This document shows positions 1 through 12,335 of a stretch of 64,000 bases of DNA, in pieces (position 1 is the stretch's first letter; each line of letters starts with the position of its first letter). The notes beneath the pieces are model-generated. The model made no database searches and was not told where the DNA came from. It saw only the letters and a list, made by a program, of their open reading frames with translations. Source of the DNA: Plecoglossus altivelis (taxonomy: Eukaryota; Chordata; Actinopteri; Osmeriformes; Plecoglossidae); assembly GCA_036571765.1 (NCBI GenBank), contig BROE01000023.1, positions 5,457,581 through 5,521,580 of the forward strand, read 5' to 3'. The translations under genes and the position numbers were made by a program.

Positions 1-3000
1 TCAACCGATCCACCTGAAATCACGTGCAGGCATGGAAATCATTAGAGGCACCGCATGATGTGTGATTTGGCGCCCAGGTTGACGCTGTGCACGTGTTAAC
101 CCGAAAGCAAGTCCCAATTCATCATCCAGAGACCACTTTTAGTGAGAGCTGCCCTCTTTCCAGTAAAGCCCCTTCAGATCCATATTTTGTACAATACAAA
201 CAAAGCGTGTTTTTCTAAATGCATACATAATGAACCTGTCATGGCCGTTGCTCACCCTAATGGCAGGTGGAGCCGTAAATTGTCCGCGCGTGGGCCTCTT
301 ATGAACCCCCTTCCATAATTCAAAATAGATTTTAATTGGCACAACAATAAAATATGTTTCATAGTAAATACTCATGGTGAGGTATAATTCAATTCACCAT
401 ATAGGGGGGGGGGATTTACACCGCGCGGCATCAGTGGCTAATTTCCTTGGGGAAATTAATCTCTACAGCTCCTGGATGTGAGCACTAGTATGAATGCTGA
501 CCACTGTCTCCAGCGTAAATATTGACAGTGGGAGAATAAAAAGGCCCAGACATAGGGCCCAGTACATGCGAGCAGCGAAATTATATCCACGATGGCAGAC
601 AGGAGAGCGTCTGGCATGTGTGATGTCTCAAGTTATGCATTTGAATTAGCGAAGTCTGGGATGAGTGGGTTAGAGAGCCAGAGATGCACTGAGGATGACG
701 TCAGGAACGTCAAGGCGGATTCAGCATGCATGAGTTGCAGCAAGCGCTCTGACAGTGACAAATGTCTGCGCAACAACGGGCGAAACAGTTATGTACGGCG
801 GTGACATCATCGGCAATTGACTGAAACTAAGGTGTGAACTTTGAACTCCGCCCCCCCCCCCCATCCCTCTGGCTGGTCTCACTTTCTCACATCTCACACC
901 TACCATTTCTCCCTTTCTGCTCCTCTCGTTCTCTCTCTCATCACACAGCTTTTCTTCTTGTTTTTCCTCACACCTTTCTCCTTTCTAGCAGCCTTCAAGG
1001 TAACATCAAGTTCAAGACCTGCCTGTGTTGTAGTGGCCAAGACGCTCGAGACAGAAAGCACACACATCCTCCCATCTGGATGCTGCTGCTGGTGCTGTTC
1101 GGCAGCGTTGCTGAAACCCCTGTGTTCTGAACGTAGCCCCGTGCACTAGGCTCAAGCTGCTCTGGGATCCACTCTCAGGCTTAAGGGATCCGCTTACATT
1201 ACAGATGCCAGAGCAGGATAGTACTTCCTGCAAACGCCCGCACCTGCCACCTGGGCCCCACTGTTGCTGCGCAACCTGGAGCGGGCACCATGGCGACCAG
1301 TGTTGCCTCTGAAGATGAGTTGAGTTAGAGCTTCGAGCTCTCTGTGCTAGATCTGACTTCTCTAGTCAGGTGCGAGCTCACATTTACATGGGGAAATGTA
1401 AATGTACGACACATCGCAGCCATGTTCATTCAAAATAACATTAGAAGAGGATACACGTTAAAGAGTACACAGCCTCCCTTGAACATCCGCTGAAAATCCA
1501 CCAAACACACCACAACCATTGTGGAGGAGAAAAAACACATTGATTCTGCACCGTGCATCCCATTCTCAGTATTGAGTGTTGGACTTCAAAGAGTGTACCG
1601 GCCCAGTTTGCAGGAAGCCCTCGCATTTGCATTCTGCCTCTTCAGAGGAAGCCTAGTGAGAGTCCCGGAAAAGCGAAAGCGCTCGGGGGAGCCTGACTAT
1701 TTGCATCCGTAGTCACAGGGGGGGTGTTCTCTCACCTCCCATCGTCGATAAAGTCAATGGTGCGTGTTCTCTCACACCCCTTTTATTTCTGCAAATACTC
1801 AGAGAATGCCAGATCAAAGCAGCCCGAGACCTTAGCCTCCTGGACTTCAAACCTTGGAGGCGGGACCCCAGCGTTTATCCGAGAAGTCAGCAATTGAAAC
1901 AATGAGAAAAGGCCAAGTCGACGGCGCCTCGGACGTTGTTCGGATCAATCGGATGAACCCGCGTCGCCCAAAAAGCAGCCGGTGATTACGCTTTCAAGAT
2001 CTTTGGGCGATCATGGAGATGAGGTCTGCGGATTGAGCTCATCTCTCTAAGACGGAGAAAAACACTGTTGCTTTTGAAACCTGAGATTCCACCTGATTCA
2101 TTTGCTCGTCTTTTTTCCCCTCCATGGGGATCAAGCAGCTGTGTGCCAGCGTCTGCTTTTAACTATAGATGTAATGGTTGGACTCAATATTTCTCCTAGA
2201 ATTAAAGTCAGTTTATTGAAATCAGGTCCATCCATTCTACCCCATTTCAGGTTTTCATACGTTTGTTATGTACATTGAAATTCAAAAAGCGGACCTATGG
2301 ATAAAACCTGACGTTACCCTTTTGGGGAGGGAGAGAATGTTTTATAGTTCATTAGATTGATAAAGGCTTATTCGACCTTTATAATTCATTGCTGATTTAG
2401 AACAGCTTTTTAAAAGTATGCATTGAAATGATAAAATAGGTTCTTGATAGAGGGGGGTTGTTAATAACATATGCAGCACACATGCTGTACAAACAGAACA
2501 ACAGCAACACACCTATCTATCGCGACACTATTACCAGCAGAAAGGCTTAATCAATAGCATTACAAAAAAAGAAAAAAAGGAACATCTTTTTCCTTTGTCC
2601 AGTAACTTTCCACTGCTAAGTATTTCTCCATTCCGTGTTTAGGACTTAGGTCATTTAAAAGTGGGAAAAATGGATCAAAGTTCCTCCAATTTCCTTTGAT
2701 TGAGCCTGGATCTTGAAGGAGAGTGTGTCTCAGGTTCTGGATGAAATGACCTAGATCTAAACGATGGGTAATAGCTGTAATACTGCGTTCTGGCTTGCTA
2801 ATAACCACCACCATCAGCTAGCCTGTCACAAATGATACACCTCTCCTCTATTTTCCAACAAGGTTTCTCTACATCTGGAAAGAGCATGTGTCCTTTGTAC
2901 TTTCAAGATGAAAGACAGTCTCTATTTTAACCTTTAGATTAGTGAGTTCCAGATATTTCCTACCATTCTCACAGCATCAGTTATTTTTGATCAAAATGGC

Positions 3001-3260
3001 TGTGCTTTTACCAAGCATTATACTGGTAGCAATGCTACTACCATGCTAGTGGCACTTCATGTCCTTCCAATGAGTACCTTTATACTAAGGCATTGGTTGT
3101 TTTGTTTTCGTCAATCGGAAAATATTAAATTGGGATGTTCGAATGGCACATTTGGTGTTGTTATTCTGTGAGACCCACATTCGGACAATCACATGTTTGT
3201 CTCATGTTTGAGATTTAAACATGTTCCTAAATCAGAGAGACAGGAAAACTCATAGAGACA
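1..3260. other. non-coding stretch, no gene seen
   Basis: Open frames here are short and resemble no family I know. The 70-codon frame at 592-804 starts with ATG but has no recognisable domain. Sequence-level features are a perfect inverted repeat at 439-458, a G run at 404-413 and a 12-base C run at 851-862. The C run is followed by a pyrimidine-rich tract up to about 990. AT-rich, unremarkable DNA fills 2160-3240. Confidence 0.6.
421..565. promoter_or_regulatory. conserved-element-like AT-rich segment with inverted repeat
   Basis: This segment joins several TAAT/ATTA-type cores to an 8-bp perfect inverted repeat (439-446 pairing with 451-458 around a 4-base centre). It contains no simple repeat. 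Such composition is typical of developmental enhancers, but conservation was not tested and the call is inference. Confidence 0.2.
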
Positions 3261-3264
3261 GAGC

Positions 3265-3299
<35 letters not shown>

Positions 3300-3345
3300 G
3301 CAGAGAGACAGAGCAGAGCAGAGCAGAGAGACAGGATGACCGAGA
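3265..3345. repeat. (ACAG)n / GAGCA compound microsatellite
   Basis: AGAC units are repeated about seven times near 3270-3297. Degenerate GAGAC and GAGCA units follow up to about 3345. Confidence 0.85.
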
Positions 3346-5108
3346 CAGACAGATCTTCTTTTGAAAAGTGACTCGGAGTCAGGTTGGAAACGTCCGAGTC
3401 ACTGAGGCAGATGACGGCACGATGCTAAGGGCTTTTATCTGTAATCATGGGTCACCTGCTCGGACCCTGGTTCATTGCGCAAGAACAACCAAGAAGGTGC
3501 CTTGTCTCCCTTCAAGCTGATGCTCAAACCAACAGTAAACTGCCTTTCTTTGTTTTGGACAACAGAAGTTAGAGCGAGTCACGGTCATACTGTATATTTC
3601 AATGATCGCCAATTAAAGATGAGCCAGCCTTCATAGTTGATGCCGGGGATTTCATACAAGATGAGGTACCTGCACGTGCAGAGATAGGAGTGATGGTATG
3701 TAAGGCCCACGTACACACATACGCAACCACAGAGCAACACGCCAAAACCCAAACCCACTGAGATGGTCTTGTTTGTGTTCTAGCTCACAGGTTTGGGTGT
3801 GGATGTGTGGCTGATGCCTGATGAAATTTTTTCTGATGGGTCAGACATGCTCCAGTCTAAACAGTTGAAATGTGGCCCCGTGTGTGGAACCTTGACGCAC
3901 CACCCGTTCATCATTTCTACCACTTGGAGTTTTTCTTTGTGCGAATCGCATTGCTTGATTACAGTCCATATCGCTTGCCTTAAGTCCCTGGTGAACCCGT
4001 GGACTGCATACGGAAACCATTTTGACAGATCGTTTCCGATTTTTACTTAAATAACCTGACATTATTTGGGCCACCCATCACGGGAACTTCTAATTTGATT
4101 GTATGCACATTGTTCTTTTGAATTCCCTCAAGATCAGATATCACACGAAGCTTATATAATTCTGCTACAGTCGACAAAGCTTTAAATCGATGCGTTCTCA
4201 TTACTCCACTGACGCTGAATGTTTTAACGTCATCCTGCTCCTTGCGGACCGACTACAGTGCAGTGTGTTATTTTCTCATTTGTCTTTGAATTGTAAATGG
4301 CCATCCTTGGAGCCTTTTTATGGCCCTTTCAATGTCTGGGTTTTTTTTTTCTGGATGACTTTTAGAGAGGTCAGTGCTAACAATACCCACGTACCCGCTA
4401 CGGGTTCCCAGTCCTACGAGCAAGAGAACAAGCCCTGAGAGCAGAACAGAAGCAGTGAAAGAAAACAAGGAAAACAGGGGTCCAGGTACAATGCTTCAGA
4501 CATGAGAAAAGTACATTGGACCCCAAATCTGTCCAGTATTCCACCGATGGAAGTATGTTGTTATTAGGACACTTCCAATGTTATAAGTTCATAGGTCATT
4601 TAACTAATCATGCCAGGATATTGGAATTATTTTTTTTCTGGGGCGTGACCATCTGGGAGTGTTTGTAAACGTATACATTCTTAAACAGGAGCTCAATTTG
4701 GACCAATAAAAACAAAAATACGGATTTCTTTCCCAAATGCAGTTTCTGAAGCTGTCAAAGTTGCTCACCCATCGAGGAGCAAGGCTTTCACGACACAGCA
4801 CAGCGTACTTACAATTGACACACGGTCTACACTGCTGTGGCTGACAGCACCAATTATGTTCTCCCATTAAAGTGTGTGGGTGGCTAATTTAATACAAGAG
4901 GGTCAACATCTTGACCTGACAATAAATACAATATAAAGGTCTTTGTAATCCCAAAGCCTGAATAGCTTCAGGAGCTTAATTTCACGACCACATGTGGCAG
5001 CAAGAGGTCCAAGGTCAAGCTCATTTCTGTCTGTTAGCTAATAATCAAACCCGCCTCACAGATGTACTGTGACTTTCTCGTAGACTCAAACATCCCCCCC
5101 ATCACCCC

Positions 5109-5139
5109 ACCACACACACATACACACACACACACACAC
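5109..5139. repeat. (CA)n microsatellite
   Basis: This is a CA dinucleotide run with a single T interruption near its start. Confidence 0.9.
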
Positions 5140-5754
5140 GCACGTCTCGTGTACATCCTTGCCCAGGTGGGCAGAGTTTGTCTAGGGACTCACCAGCAGG
5201 GCACACCTGCCTGCATCCAGGTGTTCTTTACTCCACCACCCCCCCCCCTTGCCCACATCCCTGGAGAACTCTAAACCTGAATGGGGAAAGCTTATAGTGG
5301 TTAAAGCGACGATGTGTTCAGCGCCGGGCGTCCACGTCGCAGCCCGTTGGGATGTTGACAGGCTCGGTTGTGTGTGTGTTTCCTTTCCTCTGCCTTTTGG
5401 CCACCCTGCGACTGTCCATCTCAATCTCTGCTTCTCTTTTTTCGAATAACAGAGAAAAACTGTATACAAACGAACCCGTGCAACCTTCCTAACTGGCTCC
5501 CGGACGTCGACGTCTCCACACGGGGTCTAACATTCCACGAATCATCCTTCTACGCCGTAGGAGAATAAATAAATAACAATACATATCACTTTGTGATACC
5601 ATTGCCCCATAGCACAGCAACCGTCGACCACGCCGTATTTTGGATCGTATCGATCGTTTCTTTTCATTTGGTCATGTGAAGGAAAAGAAGAAGAGTTTGA
5701 TGGCTGTGTACTTATGTACTCCTTTGGAGTAGCTCCTCATTTCACAGCAAGTAA

Positions 5755-5880
5755 GAACCTGGCTGGCAGTAAATCCAGCCAGGGATTTGCATGAAATAAT
5801 GAGATATCATTACTTCAGTATCCTCATTACAAGGTCCTCATCAGCAGAGGCTTGAGTGTAATATTAATTAATACAGCGAA
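5755..5880. promoter_or_regulatory. conserved-element-like segment
   Basis: The sequence is non-repetitive and AT-rich, with an octamer-like ATTTGCAT (5785-5792), a TATCATTA block and closely spaced ATTA/TAAT cores ending in TTAATTAAT. This is the motif mix of POU/homeodomain enhancers. Conservation was not tested. Confidence 0.22.
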
Positions 5881-6314
5881 GGAGAGAAAAAAAATTACAC
5901 AAAAAAAAACACACAAAAAAACAAAAAGGCCATCAGACCTCAAATGGAATTTTGATTAGAACGTCTTGTGTTTTCAGAGAGACGAGGAATACGGGTTTAT
6001 TGAGTTGTCAGCAATTCAGAATGAACTGTCACCTTGAGGTTTTAGGGTTCGGAGAACCGCCCCGGACACCGTTCTTTGTCTGAGTTGAGGAGTTTTCTGT
6101 GGTTAATATGTGCATGGAACACATGGCTCATGGCCCACACTACTCTGTTTTTACCAGGGGCGTATACAACAGTGTAACTACTGTCAGAGAAAAGTGAACA
6201 TTTTCCAATAGCATAAATGAATCACTTTGCATGTCTTATCTTATATGACCTTAACAATATCTTACAATTAACTCAATTATATAAAAGCATTATTAGATTT
6301 ATTGACAACGATTG

Positions 6315-6410
6315 TAGAATACATTCATATATATAGATTCATATATTTAGATATCTATCAATAGATATAGATAGATAGGTAGATAGATAGATAGATATGT
6401 ATATAAATAT
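6315..6410. repeat. (GATA)n microsatellite with AT-rich lead
   Basis: An AT-rich region of TATA and TAGATA strings leads into GATA/TAGA tetranucleotides, densest at 6361-6397. Confidence 0.85.
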
Positions 6411-6682
6411 AACTGCCATTTGTAATCAACCTCTGCCTTTTCTGTTTGAGAGCTGCTGTTTTCCATCTCTGTGTTTTTTTCTTGAGTTCTCTGTAACAAT
6501 GAAGTCACTTCTAATCTCGGAGCAACTATGCAGAAGACTAAGAGTTGTCTTGCGATCTATCCATCGTTCCTATTTTTTGGTCTGGTCTCACTTTCTCTCC
6601 AATCAGCTGACAGGGAAACGCGTATTAACTTCACAACCTAGACTGTCAAACCATTAGTGGACCTTTTTCTTCCCATGTTTGA

Positions 6683-6683
<1 letters not shown>

Positions 6684-6719
<36 letters not shown>

Positions 6720-6736
6720 TGTCTGTCTGTCTGTCT
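6684..6736. repeat. (GT)n(GTCT)n compound microsatellite
   Basis: About 17 GT units pass directly into five GTCT units. It is compositionally the reverse complement of the array at 6853-6899. Confidence 0.93.
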
Positions 6737-6852
6737 GGAATATCTCTTAACAGACACATCATCAGCACCAAGACAAGCCAGTTACCAAAAGCAGCAAGGC
6801 TGTTCGCAGAGAGCCAAGCTGTTGTTAAGGATAACTACTAACAAAAACTGAT

Positions 6853-6899
6853 GCACACAGACAGACAGACACACACACGCAGAGACAGACAGACACACA
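6853..6899. repeat. (ACAG)n(CA)n compound microsatellite, inverted relative to 6684-6736
   Basis: CACAG, AGAC and CA units repeat with two small interruptions. Read on the other strand it gives GT and GTCT units, so it can pair with the upstream array across a spacer of about 116 bases. Confidence 0.85.
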
Positions 6900-8010
6900 T
6901 AGAATCTATTTGAATTGACTCTGTCATTCTTGTCACGTATGTCATTTCTCCAGCAGCAGCTTTAAGTACCAAACAAAGGCACGTAGCCCCAACACTTGGT
7001 GAAGTAGGGACCCAAACTGACCTCCCATTGTTCTCAGGCACTGTTACATATCACTGAGCTTTCTGGTACACTGACCTAGGAAAGATGTGACCGTGACAAC
7101 TGCTGGAGAAAAGACCTTTGAAAAAGAAAAATGACGTTTCTTTTGACACATTTCTCACTCTCGTTCTCTCTATGGAACTAGTCGTATGTGTGTGTCTGTC
7201 CATCCAGTCAGTCCTCCGTGTGTCCATTGTGCAGCTATTCCTCTTGTCCTGGATGTGTGTTGTATGTTGTTGAGGCTGTCGGTGGAGTCTCAGTGTGAGT
7301 TTTCTGCACGTTGCCAACCAAGTCTTGTCTTAAATAGCTAATTCCCACCCCCCAGGCACCCTACAGGTCAGGCCCCTGCTGGAAGGGAGGAGGAGGAAGG
7401 GAGGGGTCGGGGGGAGGACTGGCATCCTGCATCCAAGTGCTACTCAGTCTCTGCCCTGTAGCCTCGCCCCACTATCTGTCTGTCTTTCAAGTGGATCAAG
7501 ACACAGGACGAGCCATGTGTTTCCCAGGGCCAGCAGAGAGCTCAGGCAACATCAATGGACTGGGCTTGACATAGTCAGACGCGGCACGCCCCCGCCTCGC
7601 TTGAGTTCCCGGGCAGACGGGTTGAGGGGAGGGGTGGGGGAGAGGGGGGGGGGGGGGCGGTGAGGGTGGAACAGGGATTTGACAGAGGAAGGGACAAACG
7701 CGGACCTTTGAAGCCGTCAACAAAAACCGGGAATTAGAGCGGGAGCGCTGACGCGAGGGGTCAAGGCGTCAGCCATGTTGGAGGGGCGGGGGGGGGGTTT
7801 GGGGGGGCGTCTCTCTGATCAGGAACAACAGGGGGCACGGATCTAATAAATGAAACAATTTGCCAGAGAGTAAGAAGAAAGATGACAGGATGACAATAGA
7901 GTGTGAATCAGCTTCGCAGGTACGACACACGACAGGCATTTGCGCCAGGTATAAGCCAACGACGCTCGGGATATTTTTAGGTGGGGAGCGGGCGGGAGAA
8001 GGGGGGGGGG
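6900..8010. other. non-coding stretch, G-rich in its second half
   Basis: No gene was seen. From about 7380 the + strand becomes markedly G-rich, with G runs near 7410, at 7644-7657 and 7784-7806, and at 8001-8013. Open frames on the minus strand here are proline-rich translations of those runs and are not taken as genes. A 27-base segment at 7357-7383 recurs with two mismatches at 10684-10710. Confidence 0.55.
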
Positions 8011-8337
8011 GGGTGGTGGTATGGTTGGCCAGAGGAGGAGCCGGCATGACACCAAGGGAGCGATGTTTTAAGACTGCGGTCCTCCTCGGAGAGGAGGTTT
8101 GTGAGGGGCTGAAGGGCGAGAGAAGGGTTGAGATGGAGAGAGACCCTGGTTTTGAGAGAGAGGAAGCCCCAGAGAGTGACTGCATGGTGGGATGGCAGTG
8201 GGGGGCAGATGTGGGTGAAGAGACAGGAGAACGTTTCGTTTGAGAGCTTGAACACTGGATAGACCAGCATCGGACAGGCTATCAAAAAGCTTAAGCCGCT
8301 AGTGGTCAGATACCACAAACTAAATGCCAACCCCATG
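8011..8337 (+). repeat. left copy of gap-flanking duplication (gap 1)
   Basis: Positions 8053-8230 (178 bases) match 9595-9772 base for base at a constant offset of 1542. Outside that core the copies still align but with many small insertions and deletions, through to about 8337. The second copy begins at the first base after the N run. This pattern points to an unresolved assembly overlap or alternative haplotype rather than a biological repeat. Confidence 0.85.
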
Positions 8338-8470
8338 CTACAGTTATTTTAGGTCCTTCTTGTTCCAGCCCTGGGATTGACTATTGGGGTAAATCACCTT
8401 CCACATGAAATGTTCCATTTATCCAGTTATCCACAGCTTGTAGCTGCAAACCAGCCTTCAGGCCAGTTGT

Positions 8471-8494
8471 GTTGTGTGTGTGTGTGTGTGTGTG
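8471..8494. repeat. (GT)n microsatellite
   Basis: This is a run of about 12 GT units. Confidence 0.85.
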
Positions 8495-8794
8495 AGTCAA
8501 TCGTGTGAGCATAGTGTGCAAATGATATTGTGTGAAATGCGAATTAGCGATATCGAGTCAATCTCAGTCAGCCCCTACAAGTGCATGTTTCCTCCAGTCT
8601 GATACCCCTTTCATGGTGGTGTTACTGTTGCTGCAGGCAGAATCGCTCGGGCAACAAGCACGATATAAACCAGTCAGACAGCCAGTCATACCACGCACGC
8701 ACCGCAATACTGCACTCTCTTACTCTATTCTTACACAATTAAAGATGAAGAGGCTGCGTGTGCACAAGTGCAGGCTTGGGGTAAGTCATTTGGA

Positions 8795-9559
8795 NNNNNN
8801 NNNNNNNNNNNNNNNNNNNNNNNNNNNNNNNNNNNNNNNNNNNNNNNNNNNNNNNNNNNNNNNNNNNNNNNNNNNNNNNNNNNNNNNNNNNNNNNNNNNN
8901 NNNNNNNNNNNNNNNNNNNNNNNNNNNNNNNNNNNNNNNNNNNNNNNNNNNNNNNNNNNNNNNNNNNNNNNNNNNNNNNNNNNNNNNNNNNNNNNNNNNN
9001 NNNNNNNNNNNNNNNNNNNNNNNNNNNNNNNNNNNNNNNNNNNNNNNNNNNNNNNNNNNNNNNNNNNNNNNNNNNNNNNNNNNNNNNNNNNNNNNNNNNN
9101 NNNNNNNNNNNNNNNNNNNNNNNNNNNNNNNNNNNNNNNNNNNNNNNNNNNNNNNNNNNNNNNNNNNNNNNNNNNNNNNNNNNNNNNNNNNNNNNNNNNN
9201 NNNNNNNNNNNNNNNNNNNNNNNNNNNNNNNNNNNNNNNNNNNNNNNNNNNNNNNNNNNNNNNNNNNNNNNNNNNNNNNNNNNNNNNNNNNNNNNNNNNN
9301 NNNNNNNNNNNNNNNNNNNNNNNNNNNNNNNNNNNNNNNNNNNNNNNNNNNNNNNNNNNNNNNNNNNNNNNNNNNNNNNNNNNNNNNNNNNNNNNNNNNN
9401 NNNNNNNNNNNNNNNNNNNNNNNNNNNNNNNNNNNNNNNNNNNNNNNNNNNNNNNNNNNNNNNNNNNNNNNNNNNNNNNNNNNNNNNNNNNNNNNNNNNN
9501 NNNNNNNNNNNNNNNNNNNNNNNNNNNNNNNNNNNNNNNNNNNNNNNNNNNNNNNNNNN
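8795..9559. other. assembly gap, 765 N
   Basis: This is an uninterrupted run of N. Open frames that appear to cross it (for example 8532-9785 +) are artefacts of translating N as unknown residues. Confidence 0.99.
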
Positions 9560-9846
9560 GGGTGGTGTATGGTTGGCGAGGAGGAGCCGGCATGCAAGGG
9601 AGCGATGTTTTAAGACTGCGGTCCTCCTCGGAGAGGAGGTTTGTGAGGGGCTGAAGGGCGAGAGAAGGGTTGAGATGGAGAGAGACCCTGGTTTTGAGAG
9701 AGAGGAAGCCCCAGAGAGTGACTGCATGGTGGGATGGCAGTGGGGGGCAGATGTGGGTGAAGAGACAGGAGATGTCTGGAGCTGAAACACAGAGACAAGT
9801 CGAGTCAAAAGCTTAGCGCTGGTCAGATCAACACAAAGTAAATGAA
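9560..9846 (+). repeat. right copy of gap-flanking duplication (gap 1)
   Basis: This copy starts directly at the gap edge. The core 9595-9772 is identical to 8053-8230. On both sides it loses or gains single bases relative to the left copy, as low-quality read ends do. Confidence 0.85.
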
Positions 9847-11700
9847 ACACATGTACACAAACCATGAAGACATAAAAATTATACTTGCACAGTTCCAAAG
9901 CCCAGTCAATGTTGAGAGCATCAGGCAACAGCCAGCAATAATTTATAAATCAGGCTTTGATTAAATCGTTCAAAAATCGGTAAATCGGTAATTTGAAAAT
10001 TATCCTGTAATTTACATGCGCTTGACAGCTTTTCAATATTTGTGTGTAAGTTTTATCAAGGTACAAACAACAACGGTGTTTAACATCACGCATGTTACAT
10101 ATGTGTATTGCATACATTTCTGAACAGAAACCATGGTGTCCCCGTGCTAAGTGGTGTCCCTTTAACACAACACACACATAGACTTGAAAACACAACAATC
10201 CAATATGTCTCGCCATTGTATTTGGAATGCTACTGTGGTTTCCAAATGAACTCCAAATGTTGTGTTATCTACCGTACTTGTGCTCAACTCTGTACATATG
10301 TTGCCTCGCTCCCGCATCCCTCCCTCAACACGCCCACACGAAAGATGCTGCAACGATCAATACCAAAGCCCTCACAGACAAATGCAACAATTGAGGCATA
10401 ATTTGTTGTTCTGCTGTGCCAAAGGGGTAGACTCGAGGTGGATGATTGTCCTTCACCAACAGTAGTTCTATCTATATTTGCGGTTACATGTATTCTGCGT
10501 ATTTGTGTGTGTCTGTATATGTACTATACGTGCATGTGTTTTAGCCGTTGTTGCCTTATTTCAGAAAATAATCTTGCTGTTTCCATTATGCCGTCCAGTC
10601 TTTTTGTCCGTGGACAACACTCATTTCAAATTGATCTATTAGAGGGGAAAGTGAGGGGGTTCCATTAGACAGTGGAGACTAATCACCTTACAGGTCAGGT
10701 CCCTGCTGGATATTCCCGCTTCAAACTGTTTTTGTAAAGCCAAGGCCAACACGGAAGACGTGGACAGAAAAAAAAGAGGAAAGGGCGGGAACTCGACTGG
10801 AACCAGACACGAGACAGGCCTCCGTAACACCAACTCAAGAAGTTGATCAATCAGAACAAAAGGTCAATATCCCCTAACTCCCTGTCCCCCCCCCCCCCCC
10901 CCCCCTCTCCCCCACACACAAATGATCAAGAGAATATCACAAGACCTTTAGCGAAGCCCCCACAGGCGCCAACGCCTGCTAACATGCAAGTTCTGCGGGT
11001 CAAATTAATGAATGCATTAGCTAAGTAGATGCTTGGCGCATATTAACAAGGGTAATTTTAGGCAGGCTGATTAAAAGTCAGGGATGCATCTTAATGACTT
11101 CGTATCCAACCCGAACATGCAAAAAAGGACCCAAAACAACGACAACAAAGGGAGGGACCGTGTGAGTAGAGGCGGCTACGCGGAGATGCAGATTACTGTC
11201 CTACCAAGTGACAATTCCATTATTCCTCACTGCATGTCCTGAGGTAATTTGCTTTGAACCAATCGAATTGGCCATCCAGGAAATATTTGTTCTTTTTAAA
11301 TTGTAGGCTCAGTCTGAAGGTCTGGAACAAGTCCCCGCTGTCTTTCGCAGAAACGTCAACTTTTTCTTGACATCTTAGATTTTCGCAGTCGCTAATGCGT
11401 TCGACATGTTTGGGGCGGCCAGTTCTAAAATGTTAACTTTGGTTTGCAGGATTAAATGCAGCACTTCTCTTTCGTCGAAAACAAACTGTCCGCGTCTTTC
11501 GCTCTCCCTGCCTCTCCCGGTGTCGTTCTTTCTCCCTCTTACCTTTCAGTCGACACATCCAGTACCCAGCACTAACCTGACCGCCACCACAGTTCATTCC
11601 AGACTGCAGGGTCTGTCTGCTAAGTGGATGAGAGGCTGGATGTGTGGATGCTGATAGTATTGACAGCTCTCTCCACATGAGGTCCATAACACATAGACTT
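9847..11700. other. non-coding stretch with two conserved-element-like segments
   Basis: No gene was seen. A 20-base C run lies at 10886-10905, and the second copy of the 27-base dispersed motif is at 10684-10710. The segments at 10990-11105 and 11205-11310 are AT-rich, non-repetitive and full of ATTA/TAAT cores. Confidence 0.5.
10990..11105. promoter_or_regulatory. conserved-element-like segment
   Basis: This non-repetitive sequence has five or more ATTA/TTAAT cores within about 110 bases (around 11005, 11015, 11044, 11070 and 11092). It is a candidate homeodomain-bound element. This is inference from composition only. Confidence 0.22.
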
Positions 11701-11701
11701 A

Positions 11702-11798
11702 TTGAGCGGGAGAGAGCGAGACAGGAAGGGAGGGAGGGAGGGAGGGTGAGACAGAAAAAAGGAAGAAGAGACAAACAGAGAGGCGGAAATGGAGGGAG

Positions 11799-11848
<50 letters not shown>

Positions 11849-11860
11849 CAAGAGAGAGAG
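11702..11860. repeat. (GA)n / GGGA purine tract
   Basis: The + strand is almost entirely purine, with GGGA units near 11727-11745 and a pure GA run at 11802-11842. Confidence 0.9.
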
Positions 11861-12211
11861 ATTCATCCCGTATCTGTGCTGGATGTTAACCTTCTTTTTA
11901 TGTCCTCACTTTTCGTGCGTTTTAGAATTACAAAGTCCCCGAGCCTCACTTAACTGGCCGTGCGCTTCTTGTTCTGTTCTCTGCTGCTTCCAAGTGTCCT
12001 CTGAACAATGATGAGTCAGGGTGAAGCCCCCCCCCACCCCCCCACCCCCCAACTCTGGAGCCGGTTGTTACCGTGAAGTGGGAGTCCTGTGGCAGTGTAT
12101 CAAGCTGGACCCCATGCTTATACCCCATGCTTACTCTAGACGCCACTCTCTTACATACTCCCTACGCAGCCTCTTCCTGGCACATTTTACAACTTTCAAT
12201 TTCCCCCAATC

Positions 12212-12219
12212 CTTTCTCT

Positions 12220-12264
<45 letters not shown>

Positions 12265-12335
12265 TCTCTCTCTCTCTACTCACCCTCTCCCACTCACCAC
12301 TTCCTTCCCTCCATCTCTCCCCCCCAACTCCCCAC

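Larger units (their letters stand above)
3346..6340. other. non-coding stretch, no gene seen
   Basis: No splice-bounded open frame or known domain was seen. The stretch contains a CA microsatellite at 5109-5139 followed by a C run at 5238-5248. An AT-rich segment around 5760-5880 has conserved-element character. A-rich strings of low complexity lie at 5885-5930. Confidence 0.55.

Noticed and set aside
592..804. 70-codon Cys/Ser-rich frame
   Set aside because: Cys spacing fits no known finger or knot, and no acceptor or promoter was recognised.
8532..9928. Open frames of 280-417 codons on both strands around 8.5-9.9 kb
   Set aside because: They consist mostly of unknown residues from the N gap. 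The real sequence on either side shows no common domain.
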